Source: Nothophaeocryptopus gaeumannii (taxonomy: Eukaryota > Ascomycota > Dothideomycetes > Mycosphaerellales > Mycosphaerellaceae). Taken from it: a DNA stretch of 64,000 nucleotides. The notes under the pieces are model-generated. The model saw nothing but the letters and a program-made list of their open reading frames with translations. It was not told where the DNA came from and did not search any database. Position 1 is the stretch's first letter; each line of letters starts with the position of its first letter. Shown piece by piece: positions 1-10,926 of the stretch. Made by a program: the position numbers and the translations under genes. The stretch spans positions 248,001 to 312,000 of the forward strand of contig JASISA010000042.1 in NCBI GenBank assembly GCA_031771865.1, written 5' to 3'.

Positions 1-251
1 TAGCTCTTGGTATATTCTTGTCTCAGTTCCTTCGATCTTGCCAGAACCTTGTTGCAAAAGCCTGCCTTTCAACATTCCCACTGCCAGACCTGGACTTCTT
101 CTTTTCTTCTTAGTCTTCTCGTGTCCGACACACAAAACCGGGGTCTGTCGAACGGATTCGAGCCAAAAGAAACAGGAAACAGAAAAGAGGCATACCTCTT
201 CCAAATTCGCGAAAAGAAATCCAGAGGAATCTTGCAGTGTTACCATACGTC

Positions 252-1856
252 ATGGCCAGTAAGAAACTGACAGCAATGCTGCAACCCAGACGCACCTGGT
301 CTCGAGAAGAGCGTCACACACTTCGTATCTTGCGTGCCGAGTATCAGCTCATTTCGGACGATGCTGGACGTGTCTGGACTCAGATCCACGGCGTGTCATT
401 GTCTTCAGATGGACTGCGAGACGCATATGATCACCGAAGCAAGACACGGAAAGCCAATGTTGACAAAAGAACTTACACAGCGGCCGAAGAGCACGAGCGT
501 GATACTGCTCGGAAGCGGATAGAGGAAACGGCTGCAGATCTTCACCCCCCAATCGTATTGACTCCTGCCACAACACCTGATCCTCAGCCACAAGCAAAGC
601 TTGCGAAGCCACGCACTGTACCCCAACAGCAAGACGCTCTCCCGTCAGCCGCTGCATCCGCTCCTCCATCTACATCACTGGTAGAAAAGATCGTGTCACA
701 ACGGAAAGCCGCAGCTAAAGCAATCGAGAAAGGCTATCGTGAGAACAAGAGATCAAGGGTAACGTACTCCAGCGATGAGAATACAGACTATACCAGACCT
801 GTCCAGCAGCCTTCTGGAGCTGATCAAGGGTCAAGAGCACGATATGCAACGCCATCAAGGAAGGAGCATCAGGTCGTTACTGATTCAGACGGACAGGACG
901 AAGAGGGTGAGGGCAGCAGGACAGTCTCGGTGCAACAAAAAGGAAAGACGAAGAAGAAGATCCCCACGAAGGATGTTGTAGCTGAACCAAACGCGATCGA
1001 GGACGGCACTGACCAGGGACAAGGTCCACAAGATGGCGGAGGGAAGGATGACGTTGGAGACGACTCCGGTGCGATCCAAATGCGGTCTCAAAACTCGAAA
1101 TATGCACCTACTGCGCCGAAGAAAATACAGGTAATGCAAGCTCAGCCCTCAAGGTCTAGGACACAAGCCACCAGGCTGGATGCGAGTTCCGATCAGACAG
1201 CATCGGCGCTACTAGCACGAGAAAGCGAGAGACTCATCGCGCACTCTGGAAATTTCCGCCTTTATCGAGTCGATGACACTACCACTCACGGACAAGGCAC
1301 CGAATCGCCGCATGATTTCCGTGACTACGCTGGGGTTTCGAGCTCTCATACCATGTCACCATTGAGCATTGGCCAGATCGTCGGCCGTCTATTGCTTGGA
1401 GGTCCTCTCGCCAATGATCTTCGTTTTCTGCTGTCGCAAGTACTTCAAGAAGCCGAGATTATGAGCTTGCCTGGATTCATGGAGCATGTTCCAGAAGCAA
1501 CGTCGACTGAAAGTTCGACTGGTACTGATACTCCAAACAAATCCAGGGGCGACTTGACACAGCAAGCATCTATCGCGATTCCAACGAGGCAAGCAACATC
1601 TCCTGAACAAAAGTTGGAATCAAGGCTGTCACGAGCTTCGATCATGACGATACTGCACCACGGAGTGCAAAGAACGCCGGTGTGTACGAAGGCGAGCCCG
1701 TCAACGACACTGCAAGTCATGGAGAGGTACCACAGGACTCAGACGGTGCGGATCAGGATGAAGAGAGAGAAGTGGAATGGGAAGGTGGGGAGCAAGGGAA
1801 GGAGAAAGGAAGGGATTGAGCATGTATATGACTATCTTGAGCTCTTTAAGCTCTGA
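252..1856 (+). CDS. hypothetical protein with SANT/Myb-like N-terminus (534 aa)
   Basis: Unknown function; possibly a DNA- or chromatin-associated protein. The ATG at 252 follows an in-frame GTG and gives MASKKLTAM. Residues about 15-60 (TWSREERHTLRILRAEYQ, then W-x-QIH) have the tryptophan and leucine spacing of a SANT/Myb-like helix bundle. This is inference from spacing, not a confirmed domain. The middle (about 90-330) is polar, low complexity and rich in K, D, E and Q. Residues 15-105 align with the convergent gene at 2849-4072, so the two are paralogs. After about position 1610 the -1 frame is markedly acidic (for example DQDEEREVEWEGGEQGKEKG), whereas the annotated frame becomes basic and unstructured. 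A late intron or a lost base may therefore change the true C-terminus. Confidence 0.6.
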   Translation: MASKKLTAMLQPRRTWSREERHTLRILRAEYQLISDDAGRVWTQIHGVSLSSDGLRDAYDHRSKTRKANVDKRTYTAAEEHERDTARKRIEETAADLHPPIVLTPATTPDPQPQAKLAKPRTVPQQQDALPSAAASAPPSTSLVEKIVSQRKAAAKAIEKGYRENKRSRVTYSSDENTDYTRPVQQPSGADQGSRARYATPSRKEHQVVTDSDGQDEEGEGSRTVSVQQKGKTKKKIPTKDVVAEPNAIEDGTDQGQGPQDGGGKDDVGDDSGAIQMRSQNSKYAPTAPKKIQVMQAQPSRSRTQATRLDASSDQTASALLARESERLIAHSGNFRLYRVDDTTTHGQGTESPHDFRDYAGVSSSHTMSPLSIGQIVGRLLLGGPLANDLRFLLSQVLQEAEIMSLPGFMEHVPEATSTESSTGTDTPNKSRGDLTQQASIAIPTRQATSPEQKLESRLSRASIMTILHHGVQRTPVCTKASPSTTLQVMERYHRTQTVRIRMKREKWNGKVGSKGRRKEGIEHVYDYLELFKL

Positions 1857-2848
1857 GATCAAAGTAGTGTGAGAACAAACGGCTTTCAGCCTGCAGGGCT
1901 ACAGTATTATCATGCAAGGAAAGTCTTCGTTTGCAGAAGCTTTGACATCGTGACCTCCGTTCATCTTTCATTGTTTGGCTAGCATGGGCAGATAGGCTCG
2001 TCCAACGCTCGTTGGTGGCAAGGTCGCTTCCGCCTGCACGGCCCTCTCTCCAGCGCCATCGTTGCAACTCGGATTGAACTGGACGACAAACCTGCCTAAT
2101 ATGATGCAACCCATAAGTGGGAAGGGTACTCCTATGGCTTTATTGCGAGATCACTTTTCCGCTCAGCTTGGAGGTGCAACATGAGCACAGGTGAAGTGTA
2201 CAAATAATGATCAGGAAGATGCTGCGATGCTTGCTTGTTCCGTCAGTCATCAAGTTAGCTCGAAGAGGGGTTGCAATATACCAGCAGGAAAAGGTGAAGA
2301 CTGTTCGTGAGAGAGGAAATGAAATCAAGTGAGAAGGTTAAGGAGTGGATTTATAACAAACAGCTGGCTTCAGAACGGTATTGTACAAAACCCGCCCAGC
2401 GCCAATTGCTCTCAAATGCAGTCCCGAAATGACGGATCTGTTGTCCACGTCTCTTCTGCTAGCATGAAGACCAGACGCCATGTCTCCCTAAACAAACGCA
2501 GTCTCAAGAGCGCGGATTTTTGCTCCGCGTCTCTTCTGCTGGTGGTAAATGACCAAACGCCGTACCGCCAAACGATAAGTCCAAATGCACTCAAGGGTCG
2601 GGTCAGCCATCTCCACGCTCCCATGCTCGGTCTCTCGTGGAAGGCTGCCCATCATGCCTCCAATGCAATCCAACATTCCTATTCCGTCTCTTGTTTCACC
2701 TTACTCAGTCTATCCAGATCCCCCGCCACTCCTCGTCGAAACCACCATCATCAGCATCTGGCTCTGCTGTTGACTGCGTGGTCTCCACGGCGCCCTCAGA
2801 CTCGCTGTCGCGAACATTGATTGCAGCCTCCGGAGGGAACCCATCACC
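1857..2848. other. convergent intergenic region with a diverged 46-bp direct repeat
   Basis: This is the 3'-3' gap between the two paralogs. I see no convincing coding frame. Two diverged copies of a roughly 46-bp unit lie at 2435-2479 and 2515-2561. Both contain CGTCTCTTCTGCT and end in A-[GA]-ACGCC. Confidence 0.45.
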
Positions 2849-4072
2849 TCATGCTCGCTGGCTGCCCAGCGGTGTCTCCATTGTGGGACTGGGGCCGAAT
2901 CTCGAAAAGACCATGTCGATGCCGTGGTTGGGAGTAGCAGATACAGGAGTCATACTGGTAAGCACCTCACCCCCAGCAGCTCGAATTTGTAGGCCAAGCG
3001 ACGTGTTTGGGGCCTTCTTGACTAGGAGAGAAGTCAGACGGGACGTCTCGCAAATCTGACCGGCCTTGAAGGTTGGTCGGATCGTTCTTTCCTTGCCCTT
3101 CACGCCCTGGTCAACGATGCTGGGCCCGCGAGATTGGAATTGAGCTTCGCCGCTGAAGTAGTCGAAGATGGTGCCGACTCGCTCCTCCGGAACGAAGTCT
3201 GGCGAGTGCGAGCGGCGGCGTCGCTGCGGCTTTGGTGTAGAGATGTGCTGCTGGGCTGGGAGATTGGCCAGGTCGTCAGCATCCATCTGAGCTGCTAGAG
3301 ATCGAAGTGTAGTTCGGCCACGAGGTGGTGGCTGGGCTTGAATGACTGTTGCAGCCGGCTGTTCTGACTCTTGCTCCTCCTCATCTGACTCCTGCACCGC
3401 TTGGCTCTCGTCCAGGTTGTCGTTGTCGGCGTATGTCACTGGCTGGCGAACTGTTCGCGTCGACGTTCGCGTTGGTGCTGGTGCGGGAGCTGGACCAGCG
3501 TCATCAGAGTCAGAGTCAGAGGAATCATCATCGTTGTTGGTAGTTGCCTGAGATGCTGCACTGCTACGCGGGAGCTTGCCAGCTCCTCTCCCACGACATC
3601 GCTGCGTGATTCGCGGCGCGTTCAACCACCATGGCGGGGGAGCATCCGGTGGAAGTGGAATAATTGGCAGACCAGCCTCTGAGATGCCTGCTGTAGCAGC
3701 GTACGGCGTAGTGGTCAAAGGAGTGCTAAGCACATGGGCGGCTTGCTGGATCCAGCTACGAGCCTCTGCACGTGCGCCCTTCTCAGCCTGTGTATAGCTA
3801 CCGAGAGGCTTGATAATCTGTTTCTGAAACATCGTCGTCCGTGCTAACCCGTTTCGGGCAGCGTAGTCGTCCTTAATGCGGTAGGCAGGCTCACAGAATC
3901 CAGTTTGGTGGTAGAAGACTCTGTTGTGAATCTGCTCCCAGTCCCGGTCGGAGACGTTCTGGTACTCTGTCTTGATGATGTGCATAGCGTGCCGCTCGTG
4001 AGGCTTCCAGATGTGCTTTTTGGGGATGCGTTGCACGACGCCGTTGATGACCTGTGGTTGCGCTGACATCAT
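2849..4072 (-). CDS. hypothetical protein, paralog of the 252-1856 gene (407 aa)
   Basis: Unknown function. It starts at an ATG-ATG pair (MMSAQPQV). Residues about 22-115 share an ordered set of residues with the convergent neighbour: W-x-x-x-ERH, EYQ-x-x-SD, W-x-QIH, AY-x-x-[KR], YT-x-AE and A-x-x-L-x-x-P. I read this as one SANT/Myb-like domain plus a helical extension. The rest is disordered, with acidic serine tracts (DDDSSDSDSDD) and proline/threonine stretches, which would fit a nuclear protein. There is no signal peptide or membrane segment. The frame is open and composition is even, so this copy looks functional. The tail-to-tail arrangement with the neighbour suggests an inverted duplication followed by divergence. 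Confidence 0.68.
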   Translation of the reverse strand: MMSAQPQVINGVVQRIPKKHIWKPHERHAMHIIKTEYQNVSDRDWEQIHNRVFYHQTGFCEPAYRIKDDYAARNGLARTTMFQKQIIKPLGSYTQAEKGARAEARSWIQQAAHVLSTPLTTTPYAATAGISEAGLPIIPLPPDAPPPWWLNAPRITQRCRGRGAGKLPRSSAASQATTNNDDDSSDSDSDDAGPAPAPAPTRTSTRTVRQPVTYADNDNLDESQAVQESDEEEQESEQPAATVIQAQPPPRGRTTLRSLAAQMDADDLANLPAQQHISTPKPQRRRRSHSPDFVPEERVGTIFDYFSGEAQFQSRGPSIVDQGVKGKERTIRPTFKAGQICETSRLTSLLVKKAPNTSLGLQIRAAGGEVLTSMTPVSATPNHGIDMVFSRFGPSPTMETPLGSQRA

Positions 4073-4993
4073 GGCGGTTTCAGTCGCATGGGGTGCTGTT
4101 GTGTGGACGCGGGTGGTTAGTATTGCCTGAGGGCTGTTGGTATGTCACTGTCGTGATGCCTTCCTCTGCGTGGGTCTCTGTCTTTCTGCCTGCCTGTCGT
4201 ATGTGTTGGTAGGTGTGCAGGAAGAAGAAGCGCAAGGTGAAAGCCGCGAGTTTTGAAGAAGTAAATATCGCGTTGCGTCGGGCGTCGTGAAGTTGTAAAC
4301 AAGTGAATGTTGAGCGCACAACGCATTTTGCGAGTGAAGTCGCAATAACAATCCCATTGCTACGACTTCATTCACATTCGGTGTATAATAGTATACAAGC
4401 AATGCCATTGTATAGTACTTGCTCAGAAGAGGCAGGCCAGATTGATCGAGCGGCCGGTAAGACTCTGCTGTTAGAATCTGGATCGAAGGAGAAATGCTCT
4501 CAAGCTCGCCCGTATATCGTGCGCAGCCAATGTCATAGACTCACCGGCGGTGAGTCAGACTCCTGTAGACGGACAAAGCGAAGGGGCAAGCCGCTCGTGA
4601 GACAATTGCTTTCTCCAGGCTCCGATTATAGACTTCTTTGTCCCGCCACGCAGCGCAGGTGACTGCAAGTCATGAGGCGTCTACGCAAATGAGGAAGAGC
4701 AATGGGTGTCGTGGACGATGCCAACAGTAGTCTCGGGCAGATTAGGCGTTCGAAGGTCCAGATGGTCGGTAGGCGGGCATTTTCAACATTCACGGAGTGG
4801 ACGAGTGCTTCTGCATCTTGTCCGGCACCATCATCATGTGTCTTTCATGAAGTCAGGTTGGGAGTATCGTCTCTGCGCGCCTTGTACATGTAATCCTTGC
4901 CATTCACCGTCAAACCACCTCCAATTGAGACGCGTGCGCGCACTGCGCAATGTCTTCCAGCTTTTCTGGGTGATTGAGAGGTTCTCTCACACC
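4073..4993. other. intergenic, upstream region of the 2849-4072 gene
   Basis: About 0.9 kb with only short overlapping open frames of non-coding character. It presumably holds the promoter of the minus-strand gene ending its 5' side at 4072. No RNA gene or repeat was recognised. Confidence 0.4.
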
Positions 4994-5221
4994 TCATCGC
5001 TCTCTTAGCGGTTTCCAGTTTCGATGCTTCCATTCCCTCAACCATCCCGGACCAACATCACTCGGGGCAGGTGCTTGGTCTCTCGGAGGCGGTGGCGGAT
5101 TGCCAGACGGCGGAGGTCCTGAAGGCGGCTGGCGCTTGTTCATAGCTCGTTGAGCTAGGATGACCGCGATCGCGAGCGAGAAGCCGACGAAGATGCCAGT
5201 GGACTGCTTGTTGAAGGGCAT
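4994..5221 (-). CDS. small single-pass membrane protein (75 aa), hypothetical
   Basis: Starts MPFNKQSTGIFVGF with A at -3. One hydrophobic segment at residues about 9-24 (GIFVGFSLAIAVILAQ) is followed by a basic patch (RAMNKR) and then a proline-rich tail (PPSGPPPSGNPPPPP) ending in a tryptophan/arginine-rich stretch. The layout resembles small organelle-membrane proteins with an N-terminal anchor, for example in the mitochondrial inner membrane. That location is a guess. The same frame is open upstream to 5647, but that part is serine/arginine-rich without conserved character, so the internal ATG is preferred. The family is not recognised. Confidence 0.5.
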   Translation of the reverse strand: MPFNKQSTGIFVGFSLAIAVILAQRAMNKRQPPSGPPPSGNPPPPPRDQAPAPSDVGPGWLREWKHRNWKPLRER

Positions 5222-5265
5222 GATAGTCGTCGGGCGAAGGAGCAGAGGAGATGCAAGCGGTGACT

Positions 5266-5622
5266 TCAGATTGGGGATGGTTGATGGAGTTCTCCTACGA
5301 GAACTTCTGCTAGGACTGCAGTATGTTTGCTGGGATCGCAGGGCGTAGTCGCTGCTATACCTCGAGGTGGTGGAATCCGCTTGTGGTCGACCTCCTGGGA
5401 GGGTGTCTCGATGATGACTGGGCTCTCTGGCGTTGGTGGCTCGGTGAGGATCCGCTTGGAGCTTCTGTCGTCGGTCCTGATAGAGAGCGATGAGATTGGG
5501 ACGTGTTTTGGTCTTGGCGTGAAGCTCTGTGCCCGCTGATGGTGATGTTGGAAGCGAAGTCTCCTCTCCAAGTGCCAGCCGAAGCCAGCGACATGATGAA
5601 AAGAGTATGTGATCAAAACCAT
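5266..5622 (-). CDS. possible hypothetical protein (118 aa)
   Basis: An open frame from an ATG in good context (GAG-ATG-G). Residues from about 35 on are coding-like: SIRTDDRSSKRILTEPPTPE, then SPVIIETPSQEVDHKRIPPP. It overlaps in another frame the N-terminal extension of the 4994-5221 gene, and only one reading can be right over 5266-5622. A plausible leader intron lies just upstream at 5751-5845, consistent with a minus-strand transcript starting near 6.0 kb. No domain was recognised. It could be the upstream part of one spliced gene that includes the small membrane protein. Confidence 0.38.
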   Translation of the reverse strand: MVLITYSFHHVAGFGWHLERRLRFQHHHQRAQSFTPRPKHVPISSLSIRTDDRSSKRILTEPPTPESPVIIETPSQEVDHKRIPPPRGIAATTPCDPSKHTAVLAEVLVGELHQPSPI

Positions 5623-5750
5623 CTCGGTTAAGAGTCACGAGAAGCAATCAAAAGGTATGGGGAACCCAGGTGCTAACCAAGGTCAACAGGCCCGAACCCG
5701 CGTTGTGCTATGCAGGTCGGTCCCACCGTGGGCATTCTTGAGCGCGCCAC

Positions 5751-5845
5751 CTGGAGAAGGGTCAGTAATGTTGAATTGAGAGGATGATGAGCTGATGGAT
5801 GTTGTTGATGATGGTGAGGATAGATGGAAGTTGAAAGTGACTTAC
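5751..5845 (-). other. predicted 95-nt spliceosomal intron (leader intron)
   Basis: On the minus strand the donor is GTAAGT (5845-5840). A branch site ACTGACC lies near the 3' end, followed by CTTCTCCAG as acceptor (ending at 5751). All three signals fit fungal introns. The upstream exon could start at ATG 6004. The intron is probably in the leader of the minus-strand gene(s) at 4994-5622. Confidence 0.5.
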
Positions 5846-6004
5846 CCCCGGGGCAGTGGTTTGAACCGCTGCCCTGCGCCCTGCCTCCGCCGCCGCGCTC
5901 AAGAAGAAAAGAAGACGGAGTGAGAGGGGAAGCGAGCGAGTTTTAACAATGCCCTGCAGGTCAAAGCTCAAAACCGCTCTAGCGTGCTCGAAAGTCGCAT
6001 TCAT

Positions 6005-6814
6005 GACTGCATCTGCAGCAGTTGATGAGGGGTGTCGTCGAATAACAGGTAAAAGTCCATCAAAGGAAGCCAGCGGGATGTGAAAGGCCGCGGCAGGCAG
6101 AGTCTGCAGCGAGACAGGTACGCATGGCTGTGGTGAGCGGTCCAGACACCAGGCGCCTCTCTGTGCGCAGGAGATGATTGTAAGTAGAGCGTGTAGAGAT
6201 CACACTGATGATCAGTACATAGCAACGCATCATGCAGATGCTACTGGTGGGTTTGAAGGCCGTTAACGCCAGTTCTCAATCCGTCTGGTTTACCTGAAGA
6301 TGGATACGCGTCCACCGCCTCTGGGTCCGGTAGATAGAAAGAGTCACATTACTATGACTGGAGCTATCGTCCTACTCTCTCTTCAGTGCTGCGATCGATT
6401 GAGCATGATGATGAGCTGTCCGATCCAAGCCCTTGACAACATCCCTTCCCTAGAGTGTCTTGTACGGATCTTCACCTAACATCCGCTGATACCTGTTTCC
6501 TGCACATATGTTAATGGACATGAGTCTGAGCATTTGACAATATTATCTGTAGTCAAGCACATCTACCACAGGCTACGGCTCCATACGGGCCAGCGGAGGA
6601 TCAAGGCGGGTGAGTGCCGTTTGCATATGTCGTACGGACCTCGTGTTTGTTACCCGCCGCGTCCGAGTCCACTTCCTTCGCTCTACGCTTCATCCACCAA
6701 CTAAATCGACAGCAAACGCATCAAATACCACCTTCCGCGCTCTTGCTCGCGCATTCATCGATCGAGTTGCCTTTTGTCTCGACATTCAAAAGAGACTCGT
6801 ACACCAGCGTCAAG
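6005..6814. other. intergenic
   Basis: No convincing gene. Short frames here lack coding character. The last about 200 bp are the likely promoter and leader of the plus-strand gene starting at 6815, ending in pyrimidine-rich sequence. Confidence 0.4.
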
Positions 6815-7740
6815 ATGTCCGCTAACCACTGGCTTCACCGAGCTCAGCACGACGTCCTCGACAATTTCCGGCAGGCGAAAAGTCAGCCTGTAGACACCCT
6901 CGAGACCAACATCTTCATCAAGTACCACGATCAAGTCATGGTCACAGAGACAGAACCCGACACCTGCCAGATCCCGAAATGGACACTTCCTGTCACCTCG
7001 ACCGCCGCGCCGCCCCAAAATGATCGAAGAGCACGTCTGGGATAAGATCCTCCCTCTGATCCAGAACCACACAATTACGGGCCTGCAGATCATGGACTTC
7101 GCCAATCCTTCTCCAAGCGTTCTCTACATCGACCGCAAGCTACGCATGCCAGTCGTCATTTCGGTTACCAGCGCGAAAATGGAAGATATGGGTCAAAGGG
7201 AAGAGACGCTTTCCTGCAACAGAACGCGAGCTGGACCGCCGTGAAGCTCCTCCCAATCAGCGAGCTCGTCGATCCCTTCGAGAAGCATGTGGCAACACAG
7301 TCACAAGAATATGGAGACAAAGTGGCAAGCATGCATCCTGCAGCTCGCCACCATATGGTCGTGAAGCTTGTTCTCTCGCACATCACGATGGTCGCTCAGA
7401 CCCTCTCCCCAACATGCTCGTCTTGGAGCCGCAGCTCGCCACGGAGTACGATATCCCGCCGGGTTTGTTTCTTTTGTCAACCAGCAAGGAGATCCTGGAT
7501 AGGATCAAGGCTTCGGATAAGCGTGTTGGGACAATTGATCACGAAAACCTGGACAAGCCGTACAACGTCGTTGGGTGGATTGGTGAAGAGCAGAGTGATG
7601 AGAGTAGGAATATGCTTTTCCCGAGCGGAGCGACTGAGCTGGTGTTGTTCGATGCGGACGGGAGGGCGAAGATTGGATGGATGGAGGAGGGAAATCAGGA
7701 GTTCTTGTTCACGGAGGTGGATATGCCTGCCATTGTCTAA
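6815..7740 (+). pseudogene. hypothetical protein gene broken by three frameshifts
   Basis: Coding character runs through the region but in successive frames. It starts at ATG 6815 (MSANHWLHRAQHDVL). It shifts at an AAAA run near 7017-7020, at GTCAAAGGG near 7191-7200, and at a CTCTCCCC run near 7405-7412. It ends at the stop at 7740 (FTEVDMPAIV). Each break needs a single-base change, two of them at homopolymers. This pattern suits either a young pseudogene or base-calling errors in a gene of about 300 aa. No signal peptide, membrane segment or known domain was seen. The product looks like a soluble mixed alpha/beta protein of unknown role. Confidence 0.52.
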
Positions 7741-8069
7741 GCGGAAGGGCAACTTTTGTCCCGCCAATGAGAAAATACTGGATAGTGACATACACTTCAT
7801 TGAAATTCGGTACCTGCATGCGGCTGTTTCGAAGCGAGCGCGACTTGCTACACGACTTCATCGACGACCCACGCAGCCTGCTTTGCCATGACGCTTCGAA
7901 GAGATCGCATGAAAATAGCTGGAAATAACTTCAAGTAGATTCCTCTTGCTGAGAGCTGTCCAAGAACCTCTACCGCACATCGTACTACTGAGGTTGCTGC
8001 GCCTCATGCTCGGTATGTACTCCACTTGTACTACCACACCAGTGACGATGGCTGTCGCGTCTCTCTACT

Positions 8070-8090
8070 CAGTGAGTGTATTGGTCTGGT
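8070..8090 (+). repeat. hAT-1 left terminal inverted repeat
   Basis: Twenty-one bases, of which 20 match the reverse complement of 10927-10947. The mismatch is a T/C at the eighth base. Confidence 0.8.
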
Positions 8091-8194
8091 TTGGTTTGGT
8101 ATAGAGCTCAATACCAGACCGACCAACATGTCTGAGGCCTCAATACTATTAGACCGATGGTATACCATTACCTAATCGAGTATCCATTGCGCTG

Positions 8195-10713
8195 CTATTC
8201 CCTCACTTCGTACACCTCTTCTAGTCCATTGTATGCCTTCTGAATCGCTTCCTCGCCGTCAAAGGCGTCGTATACTATGCTTGTTCCCTTCTTCCTTACT
8301 GCTGGTGGCCCATACCATTGCCGAAGGCAGCTGTAAGCTTCTGTGATGTCCTCTTTAAGGTTAGAGCGGCGGTACGAGATGAGGTCGCGGCCAGCACTAA
8401 ATCCACGCTCTGGAGCGTCACTCATTAGTGGTATAGCGAGTGTGTCAAATGCGAACTTAGCCAGCTCCGGCTCTTGTTGTTGGCGATTAAACTAGTATTC
8501 AAGGGTATTAAATGGTGCTATTTCCTTATCAACAACCTCTTGTAGCGTCTTGCTAGCTTGTGGATCGTGCTCGCAGTTAGTAGCCAGGTAGGCTTGGAAG
8601 GGATCAGCTTTAGAAGGCGCTAAAGGGTTGATTTTGCGGCGTTTGTAATCGTGAAGGGCGTCTCGAAGGCTACGATCGTCGCTATTGGCAGTAGGTACTA
8701 AGTATAAGGTAGTAGCTGCCTGAGGCTTGTAGTATTCAGTCCATATCTCCTTCGCTTGCTTTAGTGTTGTCTCAATCCACTTCTTCTACTAAGTAGTACT
8801 ATCGCTCTAACGCTCTTCAAACTACGCGTGCTTCTAAGTAGGGTTAAGCATAACAGCAGCGTATACAATAGGCATCTGGTTAGCTAGTTTGAAGTACTTC
8901 TTAGTCTTGTGCTAGCTGTGCTCGCAGCAGTTCGCGAAGTACTTATAGGCGCTGTCTTCTTTAGCTTCCGCGGCGTATTCAACCTTGAAGTCGTCGAGGG
9001 TATCGAGGAGGAAGTGGAGCGTTAGAAACCAGTCGAATAGGTGCTTCTTCTCGCCCTAGGTACTTAGAGTAGTAACCTCAAACAGAGCGAGCGTGTCGTG
9101 GAGCTTGTTGAGTTAATCCTAATCGATTATAGTAAGCATATTGGCTTTAATAGTTTTATCGGCCTTGTTCTTAATACAGAAGGCTTCGATGCGCTCCCGT
9201 ATATCCATAGCACGTCCAATTATATAGAAGAATGAGTTCCATCGCGTAGAGTTGTCTTGAATAAGCTGTAAGGGTATTAGTAGCTGAATAAAACGATGAA
9301 TTGGATAAGAAGTTGCTAAAGTCGAGTTATTACGTAATGTTAGAGAGTCGGCGTCTCCGCACGTAGAAGCGCGGATAGCAACACGGCCCGCGTCGATTAT
9401 CGTGTTCGATTAGCTTAGAGCTAGTCATGTAATGAGAACCCTTGATCTTTAACTCCAAGGTAGGGCTATACTAAAGCGTAAGAACTTACTATTAGATTAT
9501 CAAACTCCTCTAAACTAACACCGCCCTTAATAGCTGCAAACGCCTCACGTCGCTGCGGCGAGGCTCTAATCCATCTAATAATGTTGTGGAGTCTTCTAAT
9601 CGGTCCGCGGGTACGCTAGAACTCTTCAACGGCCTCGAAAGCGCCCTTCTACGTCTAGTGCTCTAGTTTTTCAAGCGCCTTGCCAGAGCCCTTGCCTAGC
9701 AGCAACGCACGAGCGCAGAGGTTTGCGATATAGCCGAAGCAGCGCAGACGCCGCTACTTTCGCTGCTTAGCTAACATCTTTGGATAGAGCTTCTTTAGAA
9801 CCTTATCGATAGCGGTGTCGTTGTTGCTCGCGTTGTCCGCCATGAAATACCCAATCCGACCGCTAATCTCGTACTCTCGAAGCACTCTAAGTAGCTGCTC
9901 AGCGATATTGTTACCGCTATGATTACCTCTCAGCCTACGGAAGGCTATAAGCTTGGTACGTCGCTTTCCGCCTACGTCGATGAAGTGAGCGTAGACTACA
10001 GTAATTGCGAAGGCGTTTAGCGAAGTCCACGTATCAAAGCTAATATGGATATTGCTTAGTGCCTCCTTCATCTCCTAGACCAACTTCCGCTTCCGTACCT
10101 CATACTCCGCTACTACCCACTTCCTTAGCGTCGCACTGGCGCGTAGTAATAGACCAGCAAGAGCTTTGTTCATACACGCGAGGAGCTCGCGAAAGTATGC
10201 GTTCTCGAGCATAGCGAAGGCGATATAGCAGTATACGATCCAGCGGATTAGTAAGAGCTTGAAATCCTCGAAGTAGTGACCGGATACGAGGTTAAAGAAC
10301 GTCTAAGGCGTCTGTAGGCCATTAGCACGTATCAATGGCTTGCCCTTAGCGTCCATCTTATGGATATTCTCGAGATGAATGAGTGCTGGCTTGTTACTAT
10401 TCACTACGAAGACCTTCTGCTTAAGCTTCTAATCCTCGTAGAGGTAGCAGTAATAGACCTCCTTCGAGTCGGTATGGCGCTTTAAGGCCTCGCCCTTCTT
10501 CCAAACGATGCTCTTCTTGTCGCGGCTCTAGTGCCTTGGATTCTTTACAATACACGCGTCTCTAGTGTATTCAGTGCCTCTGATCTTGAAGGTGCTGAGC
10601 CGGAGCTCTTCGCGGAAGTCTGGATTGGTCTCTAATAACGTAACCTTGTCAGTGGCCTCACGAAGGAAGCTGAAAGCCATAGCGGCAACGAGGGTGGTCC
10701 AATTGAGTAACAA
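8195..10713 (-). pseudogene. hAT transposase fossil
   Basis: Reading from 10.7 kb downwards: a possible zinc-finger-like N-terminal part (about 10.3-10.6 kb). Then the catalytic core with DTWTS (near 10.0 kb) and GYFMADNASNND (near 9.85 kb). Then the C-terminal hAT dimerisation region with ERGFSAGRDLISYRRSNL (8.34-8.42 kb). Many in-frame TAG and a few TAA stops interrupt it, typically where related transposases have W or Q. TGG and CAG become TAG by CpA-to-TpA change, which is the RIP signature. Some frame changes are also present around 9.0-9.5 kb. Confidence 0.82.
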
Positions 10714-10926
10714 CGCCTTGAATGGCCTATACCGCGTTCTCTTGAGATACGCGCTTTTAGTGGGGATCCACTTCGGCGACGGCTCCGAGTGGAGCGCACT
10801 GTATACCGCATTTGGCTGTTGGTTACCGGTAAGAACCGAGCCTCAATACCAGACCAACCATTAATCCATTCACTTACAGACCAAACCGACCATTAACCTA
10901 CTAGTAACCGACCATGACCAATAAGG

